Shown here: positions 1 through 11,965 of the stretch, piece after piece
Layout of the letters: each line of letters begins with the position of its first letter
Position numbering within the stretch: position 1 is the first letter of the stretch
Source: Osedax fenrisi
Lineage: Eukaryota; Annelida; Polychaeta; Sabellida; Siboglinidae
Direction: 5' to 3'
DNA: 64,000 nt
Assembly: GCA_964019155.1 (NCBI GenBank)
Contig: OZ025243.1
Span: 7,397,865 to 7,461,864 of the forward strand
Made by a program: the position numbers and the translations under genes
The notes under the pieces: model-generated
Databases searched by the model: none
What the model was told of the DNA's origin: nothing
What the model saw: the letters and a program-made list of their open reading frames with translations, nothing else

Positions 1-652
1 AGTTATAATACCATTATTATATAAAAATAAGATAATATTTATATCGTATTTATTCAAACTCTATAATCCAAACTATGTTTGTTTACATATTTGCGTGCGT
101 TTCGCGTGTGTTCAAATATTCGCATTGCGAGATAGCAAGTGAACGGGCTTGGATTTTACTTTTAAATATTTGAATAATAGTTTATTTAAATCATTCTAAA
201 TAATGTATTAATTAACATAAACGTAATGTTAATATTGTTATACATAATATTGTAGATTATTTTAATGTTCATGACAATTATAAAAATATTAAAATTTGAA
301 TATGTATTAACAAAGATTTATTAATTATAATTACCCACATGATTTTCCTATTACCGACCCCCTAAATTACCCTATAGGGTATTATAATACCGACCTATGA
401 GATTTATAATATACAATAAAAATAGATTAGTGTTTTATTTTGAAATTGCTTGTAATTTTTGTGCGTATCATTCCAATCCATTAATCATTATTATAAATAG
501 TCATTTATAGGTCGTTAATTGGAAACTTTCCCCTATATAGTCATAATTTAATATTAATGTATATGTTATATCATATTTAGTAAGAAGATTTATGGGGATG
601 TGTGTAAATTGTTTACATTTTGTAAATTTAAAAAAAGACTACTTCTCTGCAG
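1..652. other. AT-rich non-coding sequence
   Basis: No open reading frame, repeat array or RNA gene is recognisable. The last 20 bases before 653 are a pyrimidine-rich tract ending in CAG, read below as a splice acceptor, so this stretch may be intronic. Confidence 0.5.
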
Positions 653-667
653 GATGCATTAAATCGA
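653..667 (+). CDS. candidate 15-nt microexon of a host gene
   Basis: A pyrimidine-rich acceptor (acttctctgcag) sits immediately before 653 and a consensus donor (gtaagtta) immediately after 667, leaving 15 nt. Two phases are open. Phase 0 gives DALNR. A start with two carried-over bases gives CIKS with one base left over. The second phase joins in frame to the candidate exon at 2333-2369. Both splice sites match the metazoan consensus much better than the AT-rich background. No protein family can be named from five codons. The alternative is a chance pairing of splice-like sequences; transcript data would decide. Confidence 0.35.
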
Positions 668-880
668 GTAAGTTAAAATATTGTATATATAACATAATAC
701 TATATGTTTATGTTTATATAATATATTTTATTGTTTATTTATCTTGAAAATTTCAGTTTATTATTTGCATTATTCAATAAGATATTGAATTTTGGGTGAG
801 AGTAATACATACAAAAAATGTATTATTGGAATTTAAAATTTATTATAATAAAATTTTTAATTTCCATTTTTTAATTTATA

Positions 881-896
<16 letters not shown>

Positions 897-976
<80 letters not shown>
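897..976. repeat. (TA)n microsatellite
   Basis: About 80 bp of nearly uninterrupted TA dinucleotides. Open frames on both strands here (Tyr-Ile repeats) are artefacts of the repeat. Confidence 0.95.
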
Positions 977-979
<3 letters not shown>

Positions 980-984
980 ATGAA

Positions 985-1460
985 GTGAAAGAGACAGTTT
1001 CGTGGTATGTGTCAATGTATTCAATGTAAGAGGTTCAATCCTTCTCGTGGTTTCTATTCGATTCGAGAACACACGGCGATGCTACGCTAAGCCCGCAAAA
1101 TAACAGCCCCGTTACTAGTTACAAATCAGGGGTCTCGTCACGCCCTCGTTATTTTAGGGGCGTGACTACACAATGAATATTACAATACGGAGTCGAATAG
1201 TTGCGTTCCAGAAGCTTGGGTCTACTATAATATACTAAGAGACTATAGTCGTCATATAGATATCGTTATCTCTTATATAGTCATCATTATACATGGTTAT
1301 ACATGGTTATAGTTATACAAACAGTTCCCAGATAACTCCGACAACTAACGCTGCGCCATACTCTTAATATCATAATGTCTACCTACCACAGGCTACCTTC
1401 CATATACGATTCATACTCACAATTATACTCGATATTAATACTACGTAGCGCCACCTATCT
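985..1460. other. GC-richer unique patch, possible decayed SINE or transposon
   Basis: This patch is clearly less AT-rich than its surroundings. At about 1030-1040 it has a tRNA B-box-like sequence (ggttcaatcct) but no convincing A box upstream. Near 1137-1166 an 8-bp stem (gtcacgcc / ggcgtgac) encloses a short loop. There is no long open frame. A tRNA-derived SINE body or a transposon remnant is the most natural reading, but neither is proven. Confidence 0.3.
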
Positions 1461-1513
1461 AATATAATACCACACACTCATTTGAACACACACTCACACA
1501 AAGTACCATACAT

Positions 1514-1516
<3 letters not shown>

Positions 1517-1562
<46 letters not shown>

Positions 1563-1594
1563 GTATATATATATATACACTTGTATACTATAGT

Positions 1595-1653
<59 letters not shown>
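1517..1653. repeat. (TA)n microsatellites around a small palindrome
   Basis: Two TA tracts (about 1519-1549 and 1597-1653) flank a short segment containing tatactatagtata. The 670 bp to the right, up to 2332, are AT-rich with nothing recognisable. Confidence 0.9.
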
Positions 1654-1659
<6 letters not shown>

Positions 1660-2332
1660 GAACAATAATATTTATATAGATAGAGTAATATTATATGTAT
1701 TAGTGTATGTTATATGAATAATTTATATGTATGATATATACATTATAATACATTTTCATATATTCAATTTATTATGATCTAAAATTCTTGCATTTAATTG
1801 GACAATACACGTATCATTGTAGCCACTATAGTAGAACATAAATTGTAAACTAACAAACATTATTTTATATTTATAAATCTATTTAAATTTTTAAAATTAA
1901 TAAATAAAATACTAAGTTATACAGTATTTATTTAACCGATTATTTAGTAAATATTACTGGTAATTTAAATCATATATTCAATTGGTACTTCCTATAAAGT
2001 ACTATTTTTATGCACATATATGAAAATTTTGAATATACTTTATAGATAAAATTATAGATAAATATTTGTTTATTTTATTTCTAACATAATAATTTAAATT
2101 ATTTTGTTCTTTAAAAATAATAATTCGTATCTTAACACATATCTCTAGTACCGTATTTCACTTTATACTTGTTTAGAGTATTTATCAATTATGTGTATAC
2201 TGTCAAACACATTGACCTATCATTGTTCGTGTTATTAATGTACATGTTTCCAATCGTTGTATCCCTTGGTGGAATTAGTTAAATTGCTATTTATAAGTTT
2301 ACAAGTAAAGCGATACATAATTTGTGTTTTAG

Positions 2333-2369
2333 GTGAATCCTATAGCCAAGCTCGTGATATACTTTCTGG
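2333..2369 (+). CDS. candidate 37-nt host exon
   Basis: The segment is preceded by a T-rich acceptor (tttgtgttttag) and followed by a donor-like ggtatata. It is noticeably richer in G and C than its flanks. With two carried-over bases it reads xESYSQARDILS plus GG, and this phase fits the exon at 653-667 (joined codon AGT). It also leads in frame into the sequence at 31906. In phase 0 it reads VNPIAKLVIYFL plus G, which instead would fit the exon at 45861. Which frame is real, and whether the segment is an exon at all, cannot be settled here. Confidence 0.35.
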
Positions 2370-2910
2370 GTATATATTATGGTAATACACTTTCTACTTA
2401 CTTTACTTTTAAATAAACCTTTATTACTTATTCTTTCTTATCGCTTTCTAAAATATTTCACTTTTGTTTCTGATTTCACCTCGTAAGTGATTCATATTAA
2501 GCATAGATTTATAGTTGACCAAACATACAAATCTATGTTATAATAATGCAAATATTAAAGGTAAAAATCAAGTGAAATATTAATAAATATGAAAAGAGAT
2601 TCAATTATAAAAAGGGGCCCCAAGTAATTCTTTTACAATTATAATTTCTTTAATAGTTGATTATTATTAATAAAAAACTTTTCTAAAAAATATAAAATGT
2701 TTATTATTATACATTTTATGGGCCCTATAAATGTGGGACTTAGGGAATTTTCTAACTTTGCACCCCTTAAATATATCACTGGTTATATCCTATTGTTATT
2801 ATATATTAATATACGTTCATTATTTCCTATATAATTTATTGATATCCTATAATATTTGTATTCAATATTTTCAGATTAAAAATATATAATACATCTTAAT
2901 ATTTAATAAA
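2370..2910. other. AT-rich non-coding sequence
   Basis: No gene, array or RNA seen. A gtaagt at about 2486 lacks a partner acceptor. Confidence 0.5.
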
Positions 2911-3325
2911 AACGAATATATAAATATACCAAATAGATATTGCATGGCTAAACTTAATATAGCTTATAATAATGCTTATCGTATTGTTATGAACCACAGA
3001 CGTAGAACTAGTGCCTCTTTAATGTTTTTTAACGATTATGTTAATAATTTAACTGTTAAATTACGCAAGTCATATTATTCGCTATATAAACGAATACAAT
3101 TATCGTGTAATTCACTAATTGTTCAATTATATGAATATAATATTGTGTTCCCATCGCCACTGTTTACCATGTGGTATAACTCATTGTTTGTATAGTATTT
3201 TAAATTTCGTTTCTTTGATTAATTGTTTTTTTTTTAGTTTATTCTTTTTAATTTTCGTTTATATTCTATGGACCTCTGTATTTCATGTCTGATTTAAATA
3301 AATAAATAAAAAATAAAATAAATAG
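2911..3325 (+). pseudogene. 3' end of a LINE reverse transcriptase (5'-truncated)
   Basis: From 2944 to 3195 an 83-residue frame matches the extreme C-terminus of LINE ORF2 proteins of the AYNNAxR type. It contains IAYNNAYRIVMNHRRRTSAS, then LRK, a SxNSLI-like segment, SPL and WYNSL, in the family's usual order. After the TAG a T-rich 3' UTR follows, with a 'tatggacctctgtatttc' stretch and a terminal (AAAT)n tail at about 3293-3320, typical of these elements. The frame is therefore a transposon tail and not a host gene. The RT core is absent because of 5' truncation. Its (AAAT)n tail abuts the first minisatellite tract. Confidence 0.65.
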
Positions 3326-4180
3326 CTTATAACTATAGAATATAATTATAGCATATAAATATAGCTTATAAATATAGCATATAACTATAGTATATAACTA
3401 TAGTATATAACTATAGAATATAACTATAGTATATAACTATAGTATATAACTATAGTATATAACTATAGCATATAACTATAGTATATAAATATAGCTTATA
3501 ACTATAGAATATAACTATAGTATATAACTATAGTATATAACTATAGTATATAACTTTAGTATATAACTATAGTATATAACTATAGTATATAACTATAGTA
3601 TATAACTATAGTATATAACTATAGTATATAACTATAGTATATAACTATAGTATATAACTATAGTATATAACTATAGTATATAACTATAGAATATAACTAT
3701 AGTATATAACTATAGTATATAACTATAGTATATAACTATAGCATATAACTATAGTATATAAATATAGCTTATAACTATAGAATATAACTATAGTATATAA
3801 CTATAGTATATAAATATAGCTTATAACTATAGAATATAACTATAGTATATAACTATAGTATATAACTATAGTATATAACTATAGTATATAACTATAGTAT
3901 ATAACTATAGTATATAACTATAGTATATAACTATAGTATATAACTATAGTATATAACTATAGTATATAACTATAGTATATAACTATAGTATATAACTATA
4001 GTATATAACTATAGTATATAACTATAGTATATAACTATAGTATATAACTATAGTATATAACTATAGTATATAACTATAGAATATAACTATAGTATATAAC
4101 TATAGTATATAACTATAGTATATAACTATAGCATATAACTATAGTATATAAATATAGCTTATAACTATAGAATATAACTA
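3320..4180. repeat. 13-bp minisatellite, tract 1
   Basis: About 66 tandem copies of CTATAGTATATAA. Variants have A or C at position 7 (GAATATAA, GCATATAA) and a composite block AAATATAGCTTATAA that recurs at distances that are exact multiples of 13. The CTACAG variant common further right is absent here. Confidence 0.98.
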
Positions 4181-4278
4181 TGATGATGATGATGATGGTT
4201 TATTATACACAAATATATATATATATAATAGCGAGCGCTATTCTCTAATGTGTTTTAAGTAAACTCTAGTATGTTACT

Positions 4279-4315
<37 letters not shown>

Positions 4316-4504
4316 TAGTGCGTAGTTAATAGCATAACAATAAAAAGGATATATACAGAATATTCTCTCGGTAAAAAGAATAAAATATAATCCAAATAAA
4401 AACGAAAATAAAATGTGTTATAAATTATAATATATAAGTTAAATAAACATATTACGTAATGTAATTTTTAAGTATATCGCTTCTTCGATATATGGTTGAT
4501 TTCC
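4181..4504 (-). mobile_element. insert in the minisatellite, LINE 3'-end-like
   Basis: A 324-bp non-satellite insert. Read on the minus strand its left end is aataaacca followed by (TCA)n, the same terminal signature seen on the plus strand at 42.33, 49.40 and 53.56 kb. It also holds a (TAA)n run at 4279-4312. No coding sequence remains. Probably the 3' UTR of a 5'-truncated LINE. Confidence 0.4.
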
Positions 4505-5107
4505 GTATATAACTATAGTATATAACTATAGTATATAACTATAGTATATAACTATAGTATATAACTATAGTATATAACTATAGTATATAACTATAGTATA
4601 TAACTATAGTATATAACTATAGTATATAACTATAGTATATAACTATAGTATATAACTATAGTATATAACTATAGTATATAACTATAGTATATAACTATAG
4701 AATATAACTATAGCATATAACTATAGTATATAACTACAGTATATAACTATAGTATATAACTATAGTATATAACTATAGTATATAACTATAGTATATAACT
4801 ATAGTATATAACTATAGTATATAACTATAGTATATAACTATAGTATATAACTATAGAATATAACTATAGTATATAACTATAGTATATAACTATAGTATAT
4901 AACTATAGCATATAACTATAGTATATAAATATAGCTTATAACTATAGTATATAACTATAGCATATAACTATAGTATATAAATATAGCTTATAACTATAGT
5001 ATATAACTATAGTATATAACTATAGTATATAACTATAGCATATAACTATAGCATATAACTATAGTATATAACTACAGTATATAACTATAGTATATAACTA
5101 TAGTATA
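4505..5107. repeat. 13-bp minisatellite, tract 2
   Basis: The same 13-bp unit in phase-continuous array. The first CTACAG variants appear (near 4733 and 5071) among mostly CTATAG units. Confidence 0.98.
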
Positions 5108-6250
5108 TAATAATAATAATAATAATATCAGATTCAGTTGATGACCGAGATCAAAAACCCAGGTATGGTATAGAAGTTCTATTGAACTTATCGAGATACC
5201 AACCTGCTCCTGGTAATGAGAGAATTAATACAAAATGAATAAATACAAAATGAATAAATATAAATAAATATTTTACAATTCTATATTGTTCATTCGTGTT
5301 CTGTCTCATAAAAAAGCAATACAATAAAATTAAATATATCTCTCAATACCAAGAAATCATCATGTATATAACAATAAAATAATAATAAAATATAATAAAA
5401 ATATATAATAAAATATTAAAAAATGTAAAAAGATACTAAAATAATAAATAAGTTAAACTATAAAAATCAAAGAAAACTAAAGACCAAAGGCTAGAGATAA
5501 AAATATGTACAATACGAACAATTTAAAAGAGCTAAAAAGAAGAAAAGATGATCATGTAAATAAATAACAAACAATACAGATAAGGTGTAAGTGATTACAT
5601 ATAACTATTTAAAAGCATGTTTTTAATATGTATTGTAAAAGTATTCAAATTCGTCAAAGATGATGTGGTTGTATTTAAAGAATTACATAAATATGCGCCT
5701 TTGTAACGAATACTAAATTTATCATGATCAAATCTTATTTTTGGTATTAAGAATGTTCTATTTAACCTAAAAGTATATAAAGAGCAATTATAGGTAAATA
5801 ACTTACAAATTGAACTATGCAAATAATGATTGTTATATATTCTAAACATATATTTATAAATGGATATATTTATTATATCTTTAAATTTAAGAATGTTATG
5901 TCTTAAAAAAATTTAATCAATATTGGTTTTGTTATCAAGTTTATATATTGCTCTCATACATTTATTTTGTAATATTTGAATACATTTTATATTGCTATGG
6001 TAAGTACTTCCCCATATAATAGAACAATAATTAATATGACTATGAAAAAAAGAAAAATATAGCATAACTAAAGTATTAATATTAAATTTATATTTATATC
6101 TATGTAGTAAACTAAGTCCATAGTAAAGTTTATTTTTAATATTATTTATTTGCATTTTCCAATTTCGATTTTCGTCAATTAAAATGCCTAAGAATTTAAA
6201 ATTAGTTGATTGTTTTATGGCTATATTATTTATTTTGATTATATATTTTT
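5108..6250 (-). pseudogene. LINE-A: 5'-truncated LINE ORF2 C-terminus with (TAA)n tail
   Basis: On the minus strand, starting at the satellite junction near 6250, the frame reads FKFLGILIDENRNW, then a segment with INYCSIIWGSTY and IQILQNKCMRAIY (5913-6155). These are the post-RT landmarks of APE-type LINEs. After a break it resumes at 5849-5595 with IRFDHDKFSIRYKGA and CNSL, the region where families show a GPxxWNxLP motif. The 3' UTR runs to about 5127 and ends in a (TTA)n tail against satellite tract 2. RT core and endonuclease are missing and frames are broken, so it is dead. Only its position inside the minisatellite is notable. Confidence 0.7.
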
Positions 6251-7450
6251 ATAACTATAGTATATAACTATAGTATATAACTATAGTATATAACTATAGC
6301 ATATAACTATAGCATATAACTATAGTATATAACTACAGTATATAACTATAGTATATAACTATAGTATATAACTATAGTATATAACTATAGTATATAACTA
6401 TAGTATATAACTATAGCATATAACTATATCATATAACTATAGTATATAACTACAGTATATAACTATAGTATATAACTATAGTATATAACTATAGTATATA
6501 ACTATAGTATATAACTATAGTATATAACTATATTATATAACTATAGCATATAACTATAGCATATAACTATAGTATATAACTACAGTATATAACTATAGTA
6601 TATAACTATAGTATATAACTGTAGTATATAACTATAGCATATAACTATAACATATAACTATAGTATATAACTACAGTATATAACTATAGTATATAACTAT
6701 AGTATATAACTATAGTATATAACTATAGTATATAACTATAGTATATAACTATAGTATATAACTATAGTATATAACTATAGCATATAACTATAGCATATAA
6801 CTATAGTATATAACTACAGTATATAACTATAGTATATAACTATAGTATATAACTATAGTATATAACTATAGTATATAACTATAGTATATAACTATAGCAT
6901 ATAACTATAGCATATAACTATAGTATATAACTACAGCATATAACTATAGTATATAACTACAGTATATAACTATAGTATATAACTATAGTATATAACTATA
7001 GTATATAACTATAGTATATAACTATAGCATATAACTATAGCATATAACTATAGTATATAACTACAGTATATAACTATAGTATATAACTATAGTATATAAC
7101 TACAGTATATAACTATAGTATATAACTATAGTATATAACTATAGTATATAACTATAGTATATAACTACAGTATATAACTACAGTATATAACTATAGTATA
7201 TAACTATAGTATATAACTATAGTATATAACTATAGTATATAACTACAGTATATAACTACAGTATATAACTATAGTATATAACTATAGTATATAACTACAG
7301 TATATAACTATAGTATATAACTATAGTATATAACTATAGTATATAACTATAGTATATAACTACAGTATATCACTACAGTATATAACTATAGTATATAACT
7401 ATAGTATATAACTACAGTATATAACTACAGTATATAACTATAGTATATAA
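6251..7450. repeat. 13-bp minisatellite, tract 3
   Basis: About 92 units. CTACAG and GCATATAA variants alternate in recurring blocks. The last 8 bases (gtatataa, 7443-7450) are the left target duplication of the hAT-like element. Confidence 0.98.
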
Positions 7451-8792
7451 TAGTGCTGTAAAATTTCAAATCTCAAATATCAAATCTCAAATCTTTTTTT
7501 TTCGGTTCGGTTCAAATCTTAAATTTTCGGGTATTTGGAAAGATTTGGTGGTCTCAAATCTTTATTTTAAATTTAGTTTCGGTTCGGGTATCATGTCGGG
7601 TAATTGTTCGGGTAACTATCGATTAACATAATTATGTAATAAGTTTCTTTCAACTATTTTAAAATATCCATTAAACTGTATAGATACTATTAATTCGATC
7701 ATCATTTATGCCACCTATACGATAATATATTTAAAATAGAATAATGTTATCAAGGACAACGTGTCCTTTATTTATTATACATTAATAACAATATTTAAAA
7801 ATTATTACGTATAATCTTCATATCGTACCTACTCTGTACTAATATATAAAAATGTTAATTCATAAACCGTTTAAAACTATATTTGTCTACAAGTACATAT
7901 TGAATAAATAATTGACACTATGGTATATATATATATATATATATATATCTATATATAGCCTTCTATATATATAAGCTGTGGTGTATATAGTATATAGGAT
8001 TCTTCTTACAACTTTACTAAATAGGTTTTAAATTACTATATAGGTTTATATAGCTATATATGATTATTAGAATAGTAACGTATTCAATAATTCAAGTAAT
8101 TAATAATTATGTATTGTTAATTATTCAATTATAATTTATTAATTAATAATTATTTATCAATTATTATTATTAATTAATAATAATTAATTATATATTATTT
8201 TAATAATTATTAATTATTTTATTATAATTAATAATTATTAATAAATTAATTATTATTATTAATAATAATTATTATTTATTAAATATTATAATTATATATT
8301 AAATATTATAATTATTTATTAATTATTATAATTATTTATTAATTATTATAATTATTTATTAATTATTATAATTATTTATTAATTATTATAATTATTTATT
8401 AATTATTATAATTATTTATTAATTATTATAATTATTTATTAATTATTATAATTATTTATTAATTAATATAATTATTTATTAATTTTTATAATTATTTATT
8501 AATTATTATAATTATTTATTAATTATTATAATTATTTATTAATTATTATAATTAATAATTAATTTAATTAATAATAATTATTTATTAATTAATTTATTAT
8601 TATTAATAATAATTAATTAATTAATATCTAATTTTTTTTCTTCGTTAACGTATTTTAAAATATTATTAAAAGAATTGAAGTTCTCGAGAACATACCTAAA
8701 TATGAGAGATTTGAAGTTCTCGAGAACTTGATATTTTTTTTAAGATTTGAAGTTCTCGAGGACAACCAAGTATTTGAAATTTTACAGCACTA
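7451..8792. mobile_element. hAT-like non-autonomous DNA transposon with 8-bp TSD
   Basis: The ends are near-perfect inverted repeats: the left begins TAGTGCTGTAAAATTTCAAA and the right is its reverse complement, ending ACAGCACTA. The termini fit the hAT pattern YARNG. The 8 bp flanking each side are identical (gtatataa at 7443-7450 and 8793-8800), the TSD length characteristic of hAT. Inside the left end are repeated CAAATCT and CGGTTCGG motifs; near the right end are three copies of a segment containing gaagttctcgag. The middle is AT-only filler including a 20-bp tandem array. No transposase frame exists, so mobilisation would need an enzyme supplied in trans. Confidence 0.85.
8281..8550. 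repeat. 20-bp tandem repeat inside the hAT-like element
   Basis: About 13 copies of a 20-bp unit (aattattataattatttatt) containing only A and T, with a few substitutions. Confidence 0.95.
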
Positions 8793-8984
8793 GTATATAA
8801 CTATAGTATATAACTATAGTTATATAACTATAGTATATAACTATAGTATATAACTATAGTATATAACTATAGTATATAACTATAGTATATAACTATAGTA
8901 TATAACTATAGTATATAACTATAGTATATAACTATAGTATATAACTATAGTATATAACTATAGTATATAACTATAGTATATTAT
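8793..8984. repeat. 13-bp minisatellite, tract 4
   Basis: About 14 units between the hAT-like element and LINE-B, beginning with the right target duplication gtatataa. Confidence 0.97.
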
Positions 8985-9000
8985 ATATAATTATATTGAC

Positions 9001-9282
9001 TGGTCTCTTCCACCTATTACCATACCTCCAACTCTCCTTATTCACTGGGAATCTTCCTACCTTAAATTTAAATCTTCCGTTCCCTCATTTAGTAATCTCT
9101 CCATTAATACTAATTCAGACCCCACACCTAATAATCCTTCTGAAAATTCCAACGCCCCTTATATTCCTGCAATATCAACTCCATCTATTGATTTAAATAA
9201 TTCCACCATCACAAATGTCCCAGTTGTTGATTCACTAAAATCTAATCATATATCTACACCCTCTCTAACTAAATCTGCATGA
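9001..9282 (+). pseudogene. LINE-B ORF1 C-terminal fragment ending in TGA CTA
   Basis: The frame is open from the satellite junction (about 8985) to a TGA at 9280-9282. It encodes an ORF1-like C-terminus: HWESSYLKFKSS, comparable with the EEWNTSFEKFI segment of the complete ORF1 at 22947, then a Ser/Thr/Asn/Pro-rich tail. The N-terminal part of ORF1 is missing, so the copy is 5'-truncated. The stop is followed directly by CTA, and ORF2 continues in the same frame; see the ORF2 entry and the readthrough finding. Confidence 0.6.
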
Positions 9283-11964
9283 CTATCTGAACACATTGCC
9301 CTAATAAATATTCGTTCTCTTCGTTCCAATGCCTCACTCTTATTACCATTCCTTAAAAAGTGCAATTTCAGTATTATTGCTTTAACGGAAACATGGATCT
9401 CTCAAGATGATTCCGACATATTTGCCCTATTTCACAATTTTGGTTATACATTAATCTTATCGCCACGATTATCAGGTCGTGGTGGTGGGGTTGGCTTCCT
9501 TGTAAAAACTTCTCTACCTTTACCATGTATATCCATATCCCATAACTTCTCCTACTCTGACTGCTTAACCATATCATTCACCCAAAAACACAAATCTATA
9601 TCCATTACTGTCATTTATAGACCGCCAAAACCAGAATTCGCTTCCTTTCTAAGTGAGTTTAACGATCTTGCTACTGATCTCATTAGTTCACCCACATACC
9701 ACCCTATTATAATTGGTGATTTCAACTATCATTTTAATGCTACCTCAAATCCACATATTATGTTCACTAATTTAACACATTCATTATCCCTATCACAACA
9801 TGTCAATTTCCCAACTCATATAAATGGCAATATTATTGATCTTGTATTCTCCAGTTCTCTCCATTCTGAACTCGTGGTGAGTAATATTTCTAGGCTTGAT
9901 CTACTTTCCGATCACTTCCTTATCTCATTCAAAACTAACTTTACTATAACTCTTAATCAGAAAACACGTATTACATACAGACCCATTAAGAAAATTAATT
10001 CCATGATATTCTTAGCTGACTTACATTCTGCTTTAGGTGACTACTGTTATTCTCCAGTTGTATTAAATTCCATACTATCCCATCTTCTCGATAAACATGC
10101 GCCTTCAAAAACTATATCAGTAACTCTACATCCTGATACCCCATGGTTTACTTCCCACCTCATGTCCTTGAAACGATCACTTCGTAAATCTGAAAGAACA
10201 TACATATCCTTGAGATCTTCATCTTCTAGAGCTTCATTCATTGAGCAACGTAAGATCTACAAGTTAGCAATTTCCTATGCCAAATCTAGCTATTACACTC
10301 AGATTATAAATGATCTTGCTTCTGATAACCGACGACTTTTCAGACTAGCTAATAAGTTGTTATCTCCCCCAAAACCAGCATTACTACCATCTATAATTAA
10401 CATTTCTCCATTACAATTAAGCTGTCTTTTCTCCAAAACATTTTCTAATAAGATTGACTCCATCATAATAAAGATCAATAACCATACCCTTACTGCCAAT
10501 TATCCTTCAATCATAGTTACCCCACCTATATCTGTTTTCTTAAGTTTTTTTCGTCCGCCACATATATCTCTCATATCTAAACTACTAAATACATCCTCTT
10601 CGATATCTCCCTCCGATCCTGTTCCACTATCTATTTTTAAACTTTACTCCGATTATCTATGTCCAACTATCTGTAACATCATCTCATATTCCCTAAATTA
10701 CGGTACTGTCCCTTCAATTTTTAAACAAGCAATAATCACTCCCATTCTTAAAAAACCTTCACTCGATCCTGATTCACTTCTCAATTATCGCCCAATTTCT
10801 CAGCTACCTTTGGTGAGTAACATTTTGGAAAGAGTTGTCTCTCGTCAACTAATCTCATATTTAACCGCCAATAATCTCCATATTCCTCAACAAAGTGGCT
10901 TTCGCCGAGGACACTCCACAGAAACAGCACTACTAAACGTAATTGATGTAATCACTTCTACCCTTAATACTAAAAACTGCTGTCAACTAGTAATGCTGGA
11001 CATATCCAGTGCTTTCGATACGCTTGATCACAAAATTCTACTGTCCCGTCTACACCTGCTTGGAGTTAGAGACCTCGCCCTCTCATGGTTTACTTCATAT
11101 CTATTTGACCGTAGTAGCAGTGAAAAATATATAATTCTTTTTCTTCCCCTTCTCCTATGAAATATGGTGTTCCCCAGGGATCAGTACTCGGTCCTTCACT
11201 TTTCTCAATTTATTTATACCCATTACCATCCATAATATATAAATATCCAAATATATATTACCATCTTTATGCAGATGACATACAACTATATATGTTTCTT
11301 CCAACTAATTCATCACCAGGTCTCAATAATCAACTCTCTAATTGTGCTAATGACATTAAAGAATGGCTTATTTCTAATAATCTTCTCCTTAATACTTCCA
11401 AAACTACATTGTTGAATCTTTCTCCATCACCAACTTACTTCCCTCCTTTTCTTATTGATAATATTGTAATATCTCCTTCTCCTACTGCATCTAACTTAGG
11501 TGTACTTTTTGATTCTACACTTTCCTTCATTCCTCATATTACTGCCATCACTAAATCTGCAAATTATCATCTATTTAGAATTAGAAAAATACGAAAATCA
11601 ATTACTGTATCTCTTACTAAAACTCTAGTTAATTCCCTTGTACTCTCACGCATAGATTACTGTTCCTCAATCCTTATAAATATTCCATTATCATCTATCT
11701 CTCCCTTAAATCGAGTTATTCGTTCATCAATCCGTACAACATATAACCTACGTATTCGAGATCATTCCTCTACTTCCTCATACCAACACATATCTCCATG
11801 GTTCACATTTAACAAACGCTCTGCTTATCGCATATTATCTATTGTTCATTCCTCAATATACTCTTCAAATTGCCCTTCATATATTTCTGCTTCTCTAGTA
11901 CAAAGAGCTCCCCTTCCATCACTTAGAAACCATGCATCTCACCTTCTATCTACCCCTATTCTAC
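9283..11964 (+). pseudogene. LINE-B ORF2: endonuclease and reverse transcriptase, frameshifted and 3'-truncated
   Basis: The frame continues from the ORF1 stop without interruption to 11160, with no Met before 9760, which lies well inside the endonuclease. Visible landmarks are NIRSLRSN and LTETWI (APE endonuclease start), GDFNYHF (about 9715), LLSDHFLISF (about 9900), the RT1 segment NYRPISQLPLVSNILERVV, SGFRRGHSTETAL, motif A MLDISSAFDTLDH, motif B GVPQGSVLGPSLF and motif C YHLYADDIQLY. A one-base shift in an A-rich stretch just before 11157 moves motifs B and C into another frame. The element then runs straight into satellite at about 11965 without the WNSLP-like C-terminus or 3' UTR. It is therefore truncated at both ends. 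CR1/L2-like within the Jockey superfamily. Confidence 0.8.
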
Positions 11965-11965
11965 G

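Noticed and set aside
796..1072. Open frames of Tyr-Ile repeats on both strands (also at 27.9-28.1, 36.8-37.2, 43.2-43.4 and 48.97-49.2 kb)
   Set aside because: They are translations of (TA)n microsatellites with no start context or non-repetitive core.
2944..3195. 83-residue frame as a host gene
   Set aside because: The order of motifs (AYNNA, RRTSAS, SPL, WYNSL) and the (AAAT)n tail identify it as a LINE C-terminus.
9374..10499. Minus-strand frames inside LINE-B (and similar shadows in LINE-C, LINE-D, the RTE-like element and LINE-E)
   Set aside because: They are antisense shadows of RT and endonuclease coding sequence with no motif of their own.
11100..11165. Programmed -1 frameshift between LINE-B RT motifs A and B
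   Set aside because: Related LINE-C and LINE-D are open through this point, so the shift is a copy-specific indel in an A-rich run.
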